DNA from: Buttiauxella selenatireducens
GTDB lineage: Bacteria; Pseudomonadota; Gammaproteobacteria; Enterobacterales; Enterobacteriaceae
NCBI RefSeq assembly: GCF_031432975.1
Contig: NZ_CP133838.1
Span: forward strand, 1,922,001-1,986,000
Reading direction: 5' to 3'
DNA: 64,000 nt
Shown here: piece after piece, positions 1 through 9,399 of the stretch
Layout of the letters: the number at the start of each line of letters is the position of its first letter
How positions within the stretch are numbered: the stretch's first letter is position 1
Notes under the pieces: generated by a model
What the model saw: the letters and a program-made list of their open reading frames with translations, nothing else
Database searches by the model: none
Told to the model about the DNA's origin: nothing
Translations under genes and position numbers: made by a program

Positions 1-117
1 TATGCTATGCGACTGGAGCGTGATCTGCCCTACACCCGAACACTGGTGGTGCTGGCCGGATTTATGTTCATCATCGCGGTATTGCTTGCGGTATTACTCT
101 GGCAGGGACAGGCATAA
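1..117 (+). CDS. yidH: YidH-like DUF202 inner membrane protein (3' end only)
   Basis: The window opens inside a reading frame whose last 38 residues are visible. They end in a hydrophobic helix (LVVLAGFMFIIAVLLAVLLW) and a short polar tail. The stretch RLERDLPYTRTLVV resembles the C-terminal part of E. coli YidH, a small DUF202 inner membrane protein of unknown function. Its TAA stop overlaps the ATG of the next gene (TAATG), the arrangement expected for yidH-yidG. The assignment rests on a short tail and on the neighbouring gene. Confidence 0.7.
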   Translation, partial: YAMRLERDLPYTRTLVVLAGFMFIIAVLLAVLLWQGQA

Positions 118-407
118 TGAGCAGAGACCCCGGATTACAACCTGAACGGACCCAATTGTCCTGGCACAGAACGGGATGGTCGATGTTGTTGCCAGGGTTG
201 CTATGTCTGCGTGGCTGGACGCATTCTGGAGACATCTTTTACATGATGGGGGGGATGTTGTTATTAAGCGGTTCTTTAGCGATGTTTTGCGGTTTGGTTC
301 AGCGTCGGCATTACATTGTGTCCTTCACTGTGGTGGCAACGGGCATATTGCTTTTGCTAATGATTGTTTTGAAAATCAAGATATTGTTTCCCATCATAAC
401 GGTGTAA
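117..407 (+). CDS. yidG: YidG-like DUF202 inner membrane protein
   Basis: A 96-residue protein that starts with the motif DPGLQPERTQLSWHRT, typical of the DUF202 family (E. coli YidG has DPGLQPERTSLAWFRT). About three hydrophobic segments follow, near residues 22-32, 41-60 and 66-92. The function of the family is unknown and the protein should sit in the inner membrane. It is shorter than E. coli YidG as I remember it (about 120 residues), because the C-terminal tail is reduced. It is translationally coupled to the upstream yidH-like gene. About 140 bases without a recognised gene follow before the convergent yidB-like gene. Confidence 0.85.
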   Translation: MSRDPGLQPERTQLSWHRTGWSMLLPGLLCLRGWTHSGDIFYMMGGMLLLSGSLAMFCGLVQRRHYIVSFTVVATGILLLLMIVLKIKILFPIITV

Positions 408-544
408 TGGGAAGGCCAGGGAAAGGATTGCTAGTCAACCTGTTTCAGGTAACTGCACGGTATTTTATAGGTTATCTCTGTAGACCCTCTAACCCCCAGA
501 CAAATCACTTTCTAAAATGTTTGTCCGGAGGAAGTCAATCACGA

Positions 545-940
545 CTAGCCGAACAATTTACCCTTTAACATACTTAATCCGGTTGAGACTAAGTCATTAT
601 TTTCATCCAGATGACCATTCGGAGAGAGGCCATCAACAATTTTTGGCAAATACTCTGCGATTAATCCTGATGCACTCTGCGCATCAATCCCTAACTTTGT
701 TGCCAGTCCAGCAATCACTGGGGAGCCCAATATCGAAGCAATTTGTTCGGAAGAAATAGGCAGGTTGTTGCCACTGCTGACCCAAGAATCAACGATGCCA
801 CTTAGCCCAGACTGGCGGAATTTTTCCAGCAATCCAGAAATCCCACCCTCTTGCTGACACCATGAAAATATCTCCTGATATGCGCCCATATTTTCACCCA
901 GGTTGCCAGACATACCTGCCATTTGTTCAAATAAACTCAC
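545..940 (-). CDS. yidB: YidB-like DUF937 protein
   Basis: This 131-residue protein is soluble and acidic, and it matches the YidB/DUF937 family. Family hallmarks are a glycine- and serine-rich N-terminal half and the C-terminal pattern LGIDAQSASGLIAEYLPKIV followed by LSPNG. YidB has no established biochemical role. The start is GTG at 940, with a strong AAGGAG Shine-Dalgarno sequence eight bases upstream; the nearby ATG is in another frame and meets a stop at once. It lies convergent to yidG, so the YidB/YidG/YidH association known from E. coli is kept but with an inverted orientation. Confidence 0.85.
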   Translation of the reverse strand: MSLFEQMAGMSGNLGENMGAYQEIFSWCQQEGGISGLLEKFRQSGLSGIVDSWVSSGNNLPISSEQIASILGSPVIAGLATKLGIDAQSASGLIAEYLPKIVDGLSPNGHLDENNDLVSTGLSMLKGKLFG

Positions 941-1025
941 GACATTACTCCTTGTTTGTATTAATTTATTTCACTATAGAAAATCCTCATTCTTGATGAA
1001 AGCAATGAGGAGGTGAAGTGTATTT

Positions 1026-1469
1026 TTATGGGATGATTAGAGTCTGACCCACATAAATTTTGTTTGGATCTTTCAGCATCGGCTTATTGGCTTCAAATAT
1101 ACGTTGATATTCATTGGGTGTTCCATATTCAGTTTTTGAAATAGAACTTAACGTATCACCTGATTTTACGGTGTAATAGCGGCTTTCAGTCCCCGACGAC
1201 GCTGCTGAAATATTATCGTTAACTTGACTAATACCAGCAACGTTACCGATGGCGACCAGAATTTTTTCTTTAGCTTCCTGTGATAAACCCTCACCATCAA
1301 CTGTGGCTGTGCCATCTTCGGCAACCTGGACTGCCACGTTTTCTGCACCAGGGATCCCTAATCCTTTGATATGGTCTTGCAGATTCGTGCCGAGTTCATC
1401 GCTATTTTTTCCTGCTACAGAATCCCATAATTTGACGCCAGCTTCAGTTACAAAACTAAACAGACCCAT
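1026..1469 (-). CDS. kbp: Kbp/YgaU-like BON-LysM protein
   Basis: A 147-residue protein with the two-domain layout of E. coli Kbp (YgaU). An N-terminal BON-type domain covers roughly residues 25-90 ([18 protein letters not shown] core, here [15 protein letters not shown]). A C-terminal LysM domain follows from residue 96 ([14 protein letters not shown] ... [12 protein letters not shown]). In E. coli Kbp is a cytoplasmic potassium-binding protein induced by stress; that role is inferred here from similarity. There is no signal peptide. It is transcribed in the same direction as the yidB-like gene, 85 bases upstream of its start. Confidence 0.85.
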   Translation of the reverse strand: MGLFSFVTEAGVKLWDSVAGKNSDELGTNLQDHIKGLGIPGAENVAVQVAEDGTATVDGEGLSQEAKEKILVAIGNVAGISQVNDNISAASSGTESRYYTVKSGDTLSSISKTEYGTPNEYQRIFEANKPMLKDPNKIYVGQTLIIP

Positions 1470-1819
1470 TTCATTATTCCTTTGTGTTGAATAAAAATAT
1501 AATAAATAACGGCAAAAACTCAGAGTTATTAATTATAGATCACTGGAAGTCATTAATTCCTGGGCTTTTACAAGATTTAGTATTTTCCAGAATTTACTTG
1601 GAGGCTAGCTCTGGATTTAAAATGGCAACCAAAATGTCATTTTTAGTGAGCCTGGCAGGGTTACTACTTGCTCTGATTCGCAAAGGACAATATCAGCATT
1701 CGGCTATAGCGCGTTTATCGGCAGCGGACGATTTTGTCGATTGGCTGCCTGAAAAACAGGCAGCGCAATTTCTTCCGGTTCGCTGTTGTTAATGCGACAG
1801 GCCCATTAAGAATGAAAAC
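1470..1819. other. Intergenic stretch with one hairpin, no supported gene
   Basis: This 350-base gap lies between the start of the kbp-like gene and the end of the autotransporter gene. A 102-codon open frame (1484-1792, plus) crosses it, but I recognise no family in it and it has no clear ribosome binding site. A perfect 8-bp inverted repeat (GCTGCCTG/CAGGCAGC, five-base loop) lies at 1744-1764. It has no T-run on either side, so it is not a convincing intrinsic terminator. Confidence 0.4.
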
Positions 1820-4699
1820 TCAGAAGTTAATTCTGAATCCTACATTCCCGCCAATGGGAGATTTAATATTATTCCCGTCCACATACTGTGCTTCTGCATA
1901 GACTTTGGCATTGGGGGTCAGTTGAGCGGAAATCCCTGCCCCCACTTCTGTCCGATTGCCCGGTAACTCACTGTCAAGGCGATAACCGTTAACCCGGACA
2001 GAACTGTTGTTGTTACTGGCGGCAATATAAGACGCTGTTACATAAGGCTCGACCGGCATATTCATCAACTCAACGTTGCTGCCAATGCGGGCACCGACAC
2101 GACCCTGAACAATATCCATATTGTCACCCTGAACAGACAGACCGTCATTCTGGGTATAGCTGGTACCTTCAACGTGTGTCACATAAATTTGGGTCTGCGG
2201 TTCAATGAACGTATGGCGACTCATTGCAAAACGCTTACCCGCTTCAACGCTTATCCCATACCCGTTGGTGCTGCCACTGCTTTTGATTCGTTCACCGACA
2301 TTACTGTTAAACTGTGTATCGGTACCAAAGCGGTTATATTTCAGAATAGTATCGACGTAGAAGCCACTTTCATGGAAATACGTGGCATAAGCACCCAGCG
2401 TGGTGCTGTCAATATCACTGGATACCCCTTCATTAAAGTTCTGGCTGGAGCTGGTTTGCCCCACCAATCCGCCCAAATAGAGTGTACCGTTTGACAGAGT
2501 AATGGCTTTATCCGCACCAAGTTCCAGACCGCTGATATTCTGGTCAAAGTCACGGCTCGTACGGGTGGCGATGTTGTAGTTTCTGGTCACGCCGCGCGCC
2601 CAGACACCTGCATTCACACCCTCTTCCAGACGGAGTTCACCCATACGCTGAACGAGGGTGCCCATTTCTGCATCAGCCAGGACAGCCAGTGCCGCCTGGT
2701 TACCCACCGCTGCGTTAGCCCCTTTACTCAGGTTGTCAGGCTTAATGACAGGTGGTGTAATTGGGCCCGACGGGACTTCAGGATTGACTGGCGTTGCAGG
2801 TTCAACACCCGGATTTTCGGGGACAACATCCGGTGTTTCAGGGGAGACAGGGAGGGGCTCAATAAGAGAATCCAATGCCAGATTCCAGTTATTTGCGGAT
2901 TTGACCAGGCCGTAACGGAATGCACCGGCATCAACATATCCCCCGGCCAGGGTAAATATTCCTTTTCCTCCGCCAGTGGTGACCAGGGTTAATTCACCCT
3001 CTGAGGTTTTAGGCTCATTACCGCTATCAGCAATCAGCAAACTGTGGTTGCCAGAGACATTACCTGTGATATTCAGCAGATCGCCTTTCAGGGCCGCGAT
3101 ATCGGTGCGCATCGCGAACTTACCATTTCCCTCCAGATTACCTGCAACAGTGAACGTTGTGCCGAGATTATCAGCGTCCGTTCCGATGGTTACCAGGCCG
3201 TTGTTATTTAAATCCGCCGTCAGCGTGTGACTTCCCTGCGTAACAATCAGATTACTGGTATCATCGATACTCATCACCGGAGTAAGCTGGACTTCTTGTT
3301 TACTCCCGGTATCAAAATTAAACCCAGTATATTTTCCCAGATCCAAATCTTTATTTAACGTAAATTGCGTACCTTCAATTAAATCAACCGTGGCAAAGGA
3401 ATATATATCGGTGTTTTTTTGAGAAGAAAAAATTGCATTTTTAAACACAAGGGAGTTGATCTCTCCGGGAGTGTTACCGTCATCTTTATATCTATTTCCA
3501 CTGATCGTTCCCGATACTGAAGACGACCCTTCAATAGTGATTTGATCATCGCCATCTTCACCAAAAATAACCTGAGTGGATGAGTTTTTAAACGTTATAT
3601 TATCATCGCCAGGTCCACCATCAATATGATAATCAATTCTGGAGTCACTGACATCAATAACATCATCACCATATCCCGCACTAATACCTGCACCGATATC
3701 GGAATTTTTAACTACAATATTATCATTGCCACCAATAATAATAGTATCATCACCGAGGTTCGTTATGTAATCATCTATTATCCAGAAGACTGTTGAGTTT
3801 GATACTAATAATGAGGTAGTTCCCAGGTCAATCACACCAACCTTCATCGTTGGATTATAGTCAGCATCTCTTCCATCTGCGGAGATATTGCTGAAACTTA
3901 CATTATTAATTTGGGCTCCATCCATAATTTTTATATTATTATTGCCGGTATGTATAGCACTTACATAACCATTTGATGATGTAGAGGTTAATTGTATGTC
4001 GACACCATAAACGTTGGGCCTGGAGTATTCATCCTGCGAGCCGTGTATTTCAATATTGTTGCCACCCATATTGATTTGTCCGCCGTCGGAACCAGAATAT
4101 GCAACATAGCTTCCTCTCAAACTTCCAAGCGTTGAATTTCTAATATGAATATTATTTGTTGCAGTAGTGATGTCGCCTGCCGCACCACGTATAACATTAC
4201 CATATACTGTGGCGGAACCGGTTATATTATCAAGAGTGATATTGTACCCTCCTGAAGTGATGCTGTCATTGAAGCCGAAGGTCGGAATAGCCGCATTTTT
4301 ATCGTATATAAAACCCGCGATCTCACCATGTTCTATGTTATTATTTTTTAAAGTAATGCTCGCGCCTTCTGTTACAATATTGACAGGATTTTCACCAGGG
4401 ATAATAAGGTCGGCTGCAATAACACGGTGCTGAGTTAAATCAATATTTGCTGTGATGTCATTATATACTGGATGCCATTCAGATGAGTTCGATGTATATT
4501 GATTTCCTGCCCAAACACCACCGTAATAGTTTTCAACATTCATTTCCCCAACTTCCAGTTCAGCCGCAAACGCCGTTCCTGCTACAGGCAGTAGTGTCGC
4601 GCAAACAACTCCGACCTGGACTCCGCCTTTAGCGAGTTCAGAAGCTGCTGATTTTATTTTAGTTATGTGATTATATACAACCTTAAACACTTTATTCAT
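1820..4699 (-). CDS. Type V autotransporter (adhesin-like passenger plus C-terminal barrel)
   Basis: This 959-residue protein has the architecture of a classical autotransporter. It begins with an extended signal peptide (MNKVFKVVYNHITKIKSAAS, then ELAKGG and a hydrophobic core with a likely cut after AFA near residue 45). The passenger is beta-helix-like and rich in N, G, S and T, up to about residue 610. A proline-rich linker covers about 614-655, and the last 265 or so residues form an outer membrane beta-barrel ending in the aromatic signature VGFRINF. Residues 316-389 carry repeated GDD/GGxGDD motifs resembling RTX calcium-binding repeats. The passenger would be displayed on the surface, probably for adhesion or aggregation; the ligand is unknown. 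A Shine-Dalgarno-like AGGAT precedes the ATG. It is divergent from the T6SS genes across a 619-base gap. Confidence 0.85.
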   Translation of the reverse strand: MNKVFKVVYNHITKIKSAASELAKGGVQVGVVCATLLPVAGTAFAAELEVGEMNVENYYGGVWAGNQYTSNSSEWHPVYNDITANIDLTQHRVIAADLIIPGENPVNIVTEGASITLKNNNIEHGEIAGFIYDKNAAIPTFGFNDSITSGGYNITLDNITGSATVYGNVIRGAAGDITTATNNIHIRNSTLGSLRGSYVAYSGSDGGQINMGGNNIEIHGSQDEYSRPNVYGVDIQLTSTSSNGYVSAIHTGNNNIKIMDGAQINNVSFSNISADGRDADYNPTMKVGVIDLGTTSLLVSNSTVFWIIDDYITNLGDDTIIIGGNDNIVVKNSDIGAGISAGYGDDVIDVSDSRIDYHIDGGPGDDNITFKNSSTQVIFGEDGDDQITIEGSSSVSGTISGNRYKDDGNTPGEINSLVFKNAIFSSQKNTDIYSFATVDLIEGTQFTLNKDLDLGKYTGFNFDTGSKQEVQLTPVMSIDDTSNLIVTQGSHTLTADLNNNGLVTIGTDADNLGTTFTVAGNLEGNGKFAMRTDIAALKGDLLNITGNVSGNHSLLIADSGNEPKTSEGELTLVTTGGGKGIFTLAGGYVDAGAFRYGLVKSANNWNLALDSLIEPLPVSPETPDVVPENPGVEPATPVNPEVPSGPITPPVIKPDNLSKGANAAVGNQAALAVLADAEMGTLVQRMGELRLEEGVNAGVWARGVTRNYNIATRTSRDFDQNISGLELGADKAITLSNGTLYLGGLVGQTSSSQNFNEGVSSDIDSTTLGAYATYFHESGFYVDTILKYNRFGTDTQFNSNVGERIKSSGSTNGYGISVEAGKRFAMSRHTFIEPQTQIYVTHVEGTSYTQNDGLSVQGDNMDIVQGRVGARIGSNVELMNMPVEPYVTASYIAASNNNSSVRVNGYRLDSELPGNRTEVGAGISAQLTPNAKVYAEAQYVDGNNIKSPIGGNVGFRINF

Positions 4700-5318
4700 T
4701 TCAAATCCTATGAAAAATAATTTAAAAAAACTTATAAATTGTAAAAGGTTAGTCTGAGAGGGGCATTTAAATAGGTGTTTTCAATAATCAAAATTCATAT
4801 CTGAAGGGGAGGGGGGTAAATATCGAGTCGAATCGATACATCTCACGCTGTGCATGGCGCTATTAATAATGAGCAGCGAAAAACAACATTGAGCAAACTA
4901 CAGAAATGACCATCATCATTTGATGAAGACCTTGCACAGCAAAAATTGATGGTAGAAATGAATCCATGCAAAGATATTTTTGTAGTGAATGTAATTATTT
5001 GCATAACTACGTTTAATATTTTTTGTGATATTGATGATGGCGGATAATTACAATTAATTTCTCATGTCGTACAAAGTAAAAAATCATTTAATTTCAACTT
5101 GTTATGTTTGGTTTGTTTTTCTGGTTATCACTTTTAGTTATGTTTTTGTGGGTGGGCGAGAATTCTTAAAATACTCATTTTTAAAATGAGGCTATTACAT
5201 TTTCCATTTTTCAATGATACTTTCTCTGAAACTTCCCGTCCGTTTTAGTGCTTTACATTCCTGAAGTGAGCGAATGACGCTCACCGTATTCTATCGCCCT
5301 TCATAAGGATCTAATGAC
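4700..5318. promoter_or_regulatory. AT-rich divergent intergenic region between the autotransporter and tssB
   Basis: 619 bases without a supported gene on either strand, strongly AT-rich. By position it must hold the promoters of the autotransporter (minus) and of the T6SS tssB operon (plus). The composition is what is usually seen at H-NS-silenced horizontally acquired loci, an inference here. An operator-like inverted repeat (TCATCA-TT-TGATGA) lies at 4913-4926. I could not place convincing -35/-10 or sigma-54 boxes. Confidence 0.45.
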
Positions 5319-5813
5319 GTGTCAAATTCCTTTCAGAATGAAATTCCAAAAGCGCGTGTAAATATTAAACTCGATGTGCATACCGGTGGCGCACAAAAGA
5401 AAGTGGAATTACCCCTGAAGCTGGTGGTGATGGGGGATTACAGTAACGGTAAAGAAAATCGCCCCCTGTCTGAACGTGAAAAGATTAATATCAACAAAAA
5501 TAACTTTAACAGCGTACTGACCGAATTCTCGCCTTCCGTCAATCTCACTGTAGAAAATACCCTCGCCGGTGACGGTTCTGAAGAGAACATCAAACTTGCT
5601 TTCAGTGAAATGAAAGATTTTGAACCTGAACAGGTGGCCCGCCAAATTCCACAACTGCGCGCCATGCTCGCGATGCGCAACCTGTTGCGCGACCTCAAAT
5701 CCAACCTGCTTGATAACGTCACTTTCCGCAAAGAGCTCGAAAGTATCCTGAAAGACCCGTCTCTCAGCGATGAGTTGCGTGACGAACTGAATGCCCTGGC
5801 GCCGAAGGCGTAA
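5319..5813 (+). CDS. tssB: T6SS contractile sheath small subunit TssB
   Basis: This 164-residue protein matches the TssB/VipA/ImpB family. The N-terminal segment (RVNIKLDVHTGG, then KKVELPLKLVVMGDYS) is the family signature, and the C-terminal half is helical (VARQIPQLRAMLAMRNLLRD). TssB pairs with TssC to form the cytoplasmic contractile sheath around the Hcp tube. The start is GTG at 5319, about ten bases after AAGGAT. The ATG at 5314 is out of frame and reads into a stop after a few codons. It is the first gene of the tssBCKL-ompA-hcp run, all on the plus strand with short spacing, so probably one operon. Confidence 0.95.
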   Translation: MSNSFQNEIPKARVNIKLDVHTGGAQKKVELPLKLVVMGDYSNGKENRPLSEREKININKNNFNSVLTEFSPSVNLTVENTLAGDGSEENIKLAFSEMKDFEPEQVARQIPQLRAMLAMRNLLRDLKSNLLDNVTFRKELESILKDPSLSDELRDELNALAPKA

Positions 5814-5842
5814 CTCCTCTTTTAACGGATTAATGCGAGATA

Positions 5843-7396
5843 ATGCTTATGTCAGTCAATAACGAAAACGCCTCTTCTGCCACCGGCCAGACCACCGTGC
5901 TTGAGCATGCACAACCTGGCGGCGTGTATGCTTCTCTGTTCAGTAAAATCAACCTGACCCCAGTGTCTGCCCTTAACGATCTGAACGATTATCAGGATAC
6001 CGCGGCCCTGGCCGATGTCACTGCCGATCAGCGCGTGAGCGCGGCAATCCAGGTCTTTATGGCTCGCCTGAAAGAGTCCGGGCAGACCGTTGAGCGCCTG
6101 GACAAAACTCTGCTGGATCACCACATCGCCCAGCTTGATCATCAGATTTCCCGCCAGCTTGACGCTGTTATGCATCACGAAGCCTTCCAGAAAGTGGAAT
6201 CCGCGTGGCGTGGCCTGAAACACCTGGTGGACCGCACTGATTTCCGCCAGAACGTGAAAATTGAAGTGCTGGATGTCTCCAAAGACGATCTGCGCCAGGA
6301 CTTCGAAGACTCCCCTGAAATCATCCAGAGCGGCCTGTATGCGCACACCTACATTGCCGAATATGACACGCCGGGTGGTGAGCCGATTGGTTCGGTTATT
6401 TCCAACTACGAGTTCGATGCATCCGCTCAGGACGTGGCATTGCTGCGTAACATCTCCAAAGTGTCTGCGGCGGCACACATGCCGTTTATCGGTTCAGTCG
6501 GCCCGAAATTCTTCCTGAAAGACTCGATGGAAGAAGTCGCCGCCATTAAAGATATCGGTAACTACTTTGACCGCGCCGAGTACATCAAGTGGAAATCCTT
6601 CCGCGATACCGATGACTCCCGCTATATCGGCCTGACCATGCCACGCGTACTGGGTCGCCTGCCGTATGGCCCGGACACGGTACCGGTGCGCAGCTTCAAC
6701 TATGTGGAAGAAGTCAAAGGCCCGGACCACGAAAAATACCTGTGGACCAACGCATCATTCGCCTTTGCCGCCAATATGGTACGCAGCTTCATCAATAACG
6801 GCTGGTGTGTGCAAATCCGTGGCCCACAGGCCGGTGGTGCAGTGCAGGACCTGCCTATCCATCTGTATGACCTCGGCACCGGCAACCAGGTGAAAATCCC
6901 GAGTGAGGTGATGATCCCGGAAACCCGCGAGTTTGAATTCGCCAATCTCGGTTTCATTCCATTGTCGTACTACAAAAACCGCGACTACTCCTGCTTCTTC
7001 TCTGCCAACTCTGCGCAGAAACCCGCGCTGTACGACACCGCCGATGCGACCGCTAACAGTCGTATCAACGCTCGTCTGCCGTACATCTTCCTGCTGTCGC
7101 GCATCGCCCATTACCTGAAACTCATTCAGCGTGAAAACATCGGCACCACCAAAGATCGCCGTTTGCTTGAGCTGGAGCTAAACACCTGGGTACGCACGCT
7201 GGTCACCGAAATGACCGATCCGGGCGACGATCTGCAGGCATCTCACCCATTGCGCGATGCGAAGGTTCTGGTGGAAGACATCGAAGACAACCCGGGTTTC
7301 TTCCGCGTGAAACTGTATGCCGTTCCGCACTTCCAGGTGGAAGGCATGGACGTCAACCTGTCGCTGGTTTCGCAGATGCCGAAGGCGAAGGCGTAA
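5843..7396 (+). CDS. tssC: T6SS contractile sheath large subunit TssC
   Basis: A 517-residue protein of the TssC/VipB/ImpC family, which forms the bulk of the contractile sheath with TssB. The conserved core is visible as WRGLKHLVDRTDF, IGSVISNYEF, WKSFRDTDDSRYIGLTMPR and the C-terminal NPGFFRVKLYAVPHFQVEGM. Length is normal for the family. Two in-frame ATGs are possible: 5843, and 5849, which has the better distance from the upstream GAGA. It follows tssB by 29 bases and precedes tssK by 12, consistent with stoichiometric co-expression. High GC and regular codon use mark it as part of the stable core of the locus. Confidence 0.95.
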   Translation: MLMSVNNENASSATGQTTVLEHAQPGGVYASLFSKINLTPVSALNDLNDYQDTAALADVTADQRVSAAIQVFMARLKESGQTVERLDKTLLDHHIAQLDHQISRQLDAVMHHEAFQKVESAWRGLKHLVDRTDFRQNVKIEVLDVSKDDLRQDFEDSPEIIQSGLYAHTYIAEYDTPGGEPIGSVISNYEFDASAQDVALLRNISKVSAAAHMPFIGSVGPKFFLKDSMEEVAAIKDIGNYFDRAEYIKWKSFRDTDDSRYIGLTMPRVLGRLPYGPDTVPVRSFNYVEEVKGPDHEKYLWTNASFAFAANMVRSFINNGWCVQIRGPQAGGAVQDLPIHLYDLGTGNQVKIPSEVMIPETREFEFANLGFIPLSYYKNRDYSCFFSANSAQKPALYDTADATANSRINARLPYIFLLSRIAHYLKLIQRENIGTTKDRRLLELELNTWVRTLVTEMTDPGDDLQASHPLRDAKVLVEDIEDNPGFFRVKLYAVPHFQVEGMDVNLSLVSQMPKAKA

Positions 7397-7408
7397 CCGG
7401 GAGACGGA

Positions 7409-8746
7409 ATGAAAATCTATCGTCCGTTATGGACTGACGGGGCCTTTCTGGCCCCGCAACAATTTCAGCAACAGGCCCGCTGGGATGCCTATATGGCAGA
7501 CGGCGTGGCTCATATGGCGCTGGCAAATCCGTGGGGCGTCATTGATGCCGCCTTTGACAACGGGTCGTTGGCGCTTTCGCGTCTCAATGCCCTGCGTCTG
7601 ATTGTCCGCTTTCAGGACGGTACGCAGATTGATACTGAACTGGCTGATAACCTGCCGCCCGCCTGTGACCTGTCCACAGTCACTGACCGTGAAAGCGTGG
7701 ATATCGTGCTGGCACTGCCACTGTTATCCGCCAACGGCGGCAATCTCGACGATGGTCAGGACAGTGAGCGCCCGCGCCGCTGGCAGCAGCAATGGCACAC
7801 GGTGCAGGAGCTGGCCGGGCATGAGCGTACAGAACTGGCAGTGATGCACCACGCCATCACCCTGCGGTTTGCCCATCAGGAAAACGCGGCATATCTGACC
7901 TGTCCGGTGGTGCGTCTGATACGCAGCGCCCAGGGCCAGTGGATGCAGGATGCGAACTTCATTCCGCCAATGCTTTCACTTGCGGCCAGCCCGTTGGTGC
8001 TGAGTGAACTCGGCGATCTGCTGCACCGTCTGCAGGCCCGCCGTCGTCGCCTGATGGCTATGCGCCGGGAAAGCAACGAGCGCATGGCGGATTTTGCCGT
8101 CGCCGATGTGTCGCTGTTCTGGCTACTCAATGCGTTAAACAGCATTGAGCCGGTACTGACAGAGCTGATTCAGGCCCCATCGCGCCATCCGGAGCTGTTC
8201 TACCGCGAGCTGGTCCGTCTGGCGGGCAGCCTGCTGACCTTCTCACTTGAGCATAAAGCGGAGGATATCCCGCTGTATCAGCATGACGCGCCGGAACGGG
8301 TCTTCCCGCCGCTGTTTACCTTGCTGGATAAACTGCTCGAAGCGAGCCTGCCGTCACGCATGGTGGCGATTGATCTCAAACAGGATGGTCAGTTCTGGAC
8401 CGGCTCGCTGCACGATGCTCGCCTGCGTGAAGGGGCGGACTTCTATCTCTCGGTCCGTTCGTCATTGCCGAATCACTTACTGCAGACCCAGTTCCCGCTG
8501 CTGTGCAAGGCGGGCAGCTTCGAGGCGGTTTCCGATGTGGTGAACGTCGCGCTCAGTGGTGTTGCGATGAAACCACTGTCTCACGTGCCAGCGGCTATAC
8601 CACTACGCCTTGAGAACCAGTACTTCGCCCTCGATCTGAACAGCCCGGATGCGAAGGCAATGCTGGAGGCGGGTAACTGTGCCTTCTATACGCCGGGCAC
8701 GTTGGGTGAGGTGAAACTCGAACTGTTTGCGGTGCTGCGCTCATGA
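7409..8746 (+). CDS. tssK: T6SS baseplate protein TssK
   Basis: A 445-residue protein of the TssK/ImpJ/VasE family. The N-terminus (RPLWTDGAFLAPQQFQQQ, with WDAYMADGVAHM) is the conserved shoulder domain start. The central helical part (ARRRRLMAMRRESNER) and the C-terminal head domain (PLRLENQYFALDLNSPDAKAM) follow in the usual order. TssK is a trimeric baseplate component that links TssFG to the TssL/TssM membrane complex. Its ATGA stop/start overlap with tssL shows translational coupling to the protein it contacts. It is full length with no visible defect. Confidence 0.93.
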   Translation: MKIYRPLWTDGAFLAPQQFQQQARWDAYMADGVAHMALANPWGVIDAAFDNGSLALSRLNALRLIVRFQDGTQIDTELADNLPPACDLSTVTDRESVDIVLALPLLSANGGNLDDGQDSERPRRWQQQWHTVQELAGHERTELAVMHHAITLRFAHQENAAYLTCPVVRLIRSAQGQWMQDANFIPPMLSLAASPLVLSELGDLLHRLQARRRRLMAMRRESNERMADFAVADVSLFWLLNALNSIEPVLTELIQAPSRHPELFYRELVRLAGSLLTFSLEHKAEDIPLYQHDAPERVFPPLFTLLDKLLEASLPSRMVAIDLKQDGQFWTGSLHDARLREGADFYLSVRSSLPNHLLQTQFPLLCKAGSFEAVSDVVNVALSGVAMKPLSHVPAAIPLRLENQYFALDLNSPDAKAMLEAGNCAFYTPGTLGEVKLELFAVLRS

Positions 8747-9396
8747 GCAAAATAAATCCTTCACTGATTGATGAAATCTTTTACCCCTGCTGGCTGATGG
8801 TCAGCCAGTTGCGTAATGGTCAGGAAATTACCGACGGGGAGGCGCTGTATCGCCAGGCCTGTGGCTGGATGGACCGCGCGCGTGAAGCATTAACGCGGGC
8901 CGGATTCAGCGAGGCGAGCTGCGACCACATGCTTTACACCCAGTGTGCGCTGCTGGATGAAAGCGTGATGAACCGTCAGAAACAAGACAGCGGCTACAGT
9001 AAATGGCTCAAAGACCCACTGCAGGCGCGTTACTTCAACACGCTAAACGCTGGCGAGGAGTTGTGGGAGCGTATTCGTACCGTGTTGCAGGAGCCTGCAC
9101 CGGATACTGCGGTGCTGACCTGTTTTTACCGGGCGCTGACGCTGGGCTTTGTCGGTCGGTATCGCGAACAGGGGGATGAGCGTCGCGAAGATGTGGTTCG
9201 CAAGCTCAGTCAGCTGGTTCCTCTGTTCACCCAGACCCTGGAGACACCGGTGGTTTCGCGTTCTTCACGGCTGCGCGCCGGGCGTAAAACGTACTGGTTT
9301 TCCTGGGTGCTGGGTGCTGCCATCCTGGTTGCGCTGTGGTTTTTGCTATCGACCATGCTTGCAAATATGGTGTCACACCTGACAGGGACGCACTGA
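8743..9396 (+). CDS. tssL: T6SS membrane complex protein TssL (DotU family)
   Basis: A 217-residue DotU/TssL protein. The cytoplasmic hook-like domain spans about residues 1-185, with family features such as ALLDESVMNR and LTLGFVGRYR. A single C-terminal transmembrane helix (WFSWVLGAAILVALWFLLST) anchors it in the inner membrane. TssL forms the envelope complex with TssM and TssJ and receives the baseplate through TssK. No peptidoglycan-binding domain is fused to it; the next gene, four bases downstream, supplies a separate OmpA-like domain. It overlaps tssK by four bases. Confidence 0.93.
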   Translation: MSKINPSLIDEIFYPCWLMVSQLRNGQEITDGEALYRQACGWMDRAREALTRAGFSEASCDHMLYTQCALLDESVMNRQKQDSGYSKWLKDPLQARYFNTLNAGEELWERIRTVLQEPAPDTAVLTCFYRALTLGFVGRYREQGDERREDVVRKLSQLVPLFTQTLETPVVSRSSRLRAGRKTYWFSWVLGAAILVALWFLLSTMLANMVSHLTGTH

Positions 9397-9399
9397 CGG

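Noticed and set aside
1744..1764. Intrinsic terminator downstream of the autotransporter
   Set aside because: The stem is good but no T-run follows on either strand.
1484..1792. 102-codon open frame between kbp and the autotransporter
   Set aside because: No recognisable family or ribosome binding site, and the C-terminal part runs through a hairpin; likely chance.
5843..9396. Long antisense open frames opposite tssC, tssK and tssL
   Set aside because: These are shadows of high-GC coding sequence with no family features of their own.
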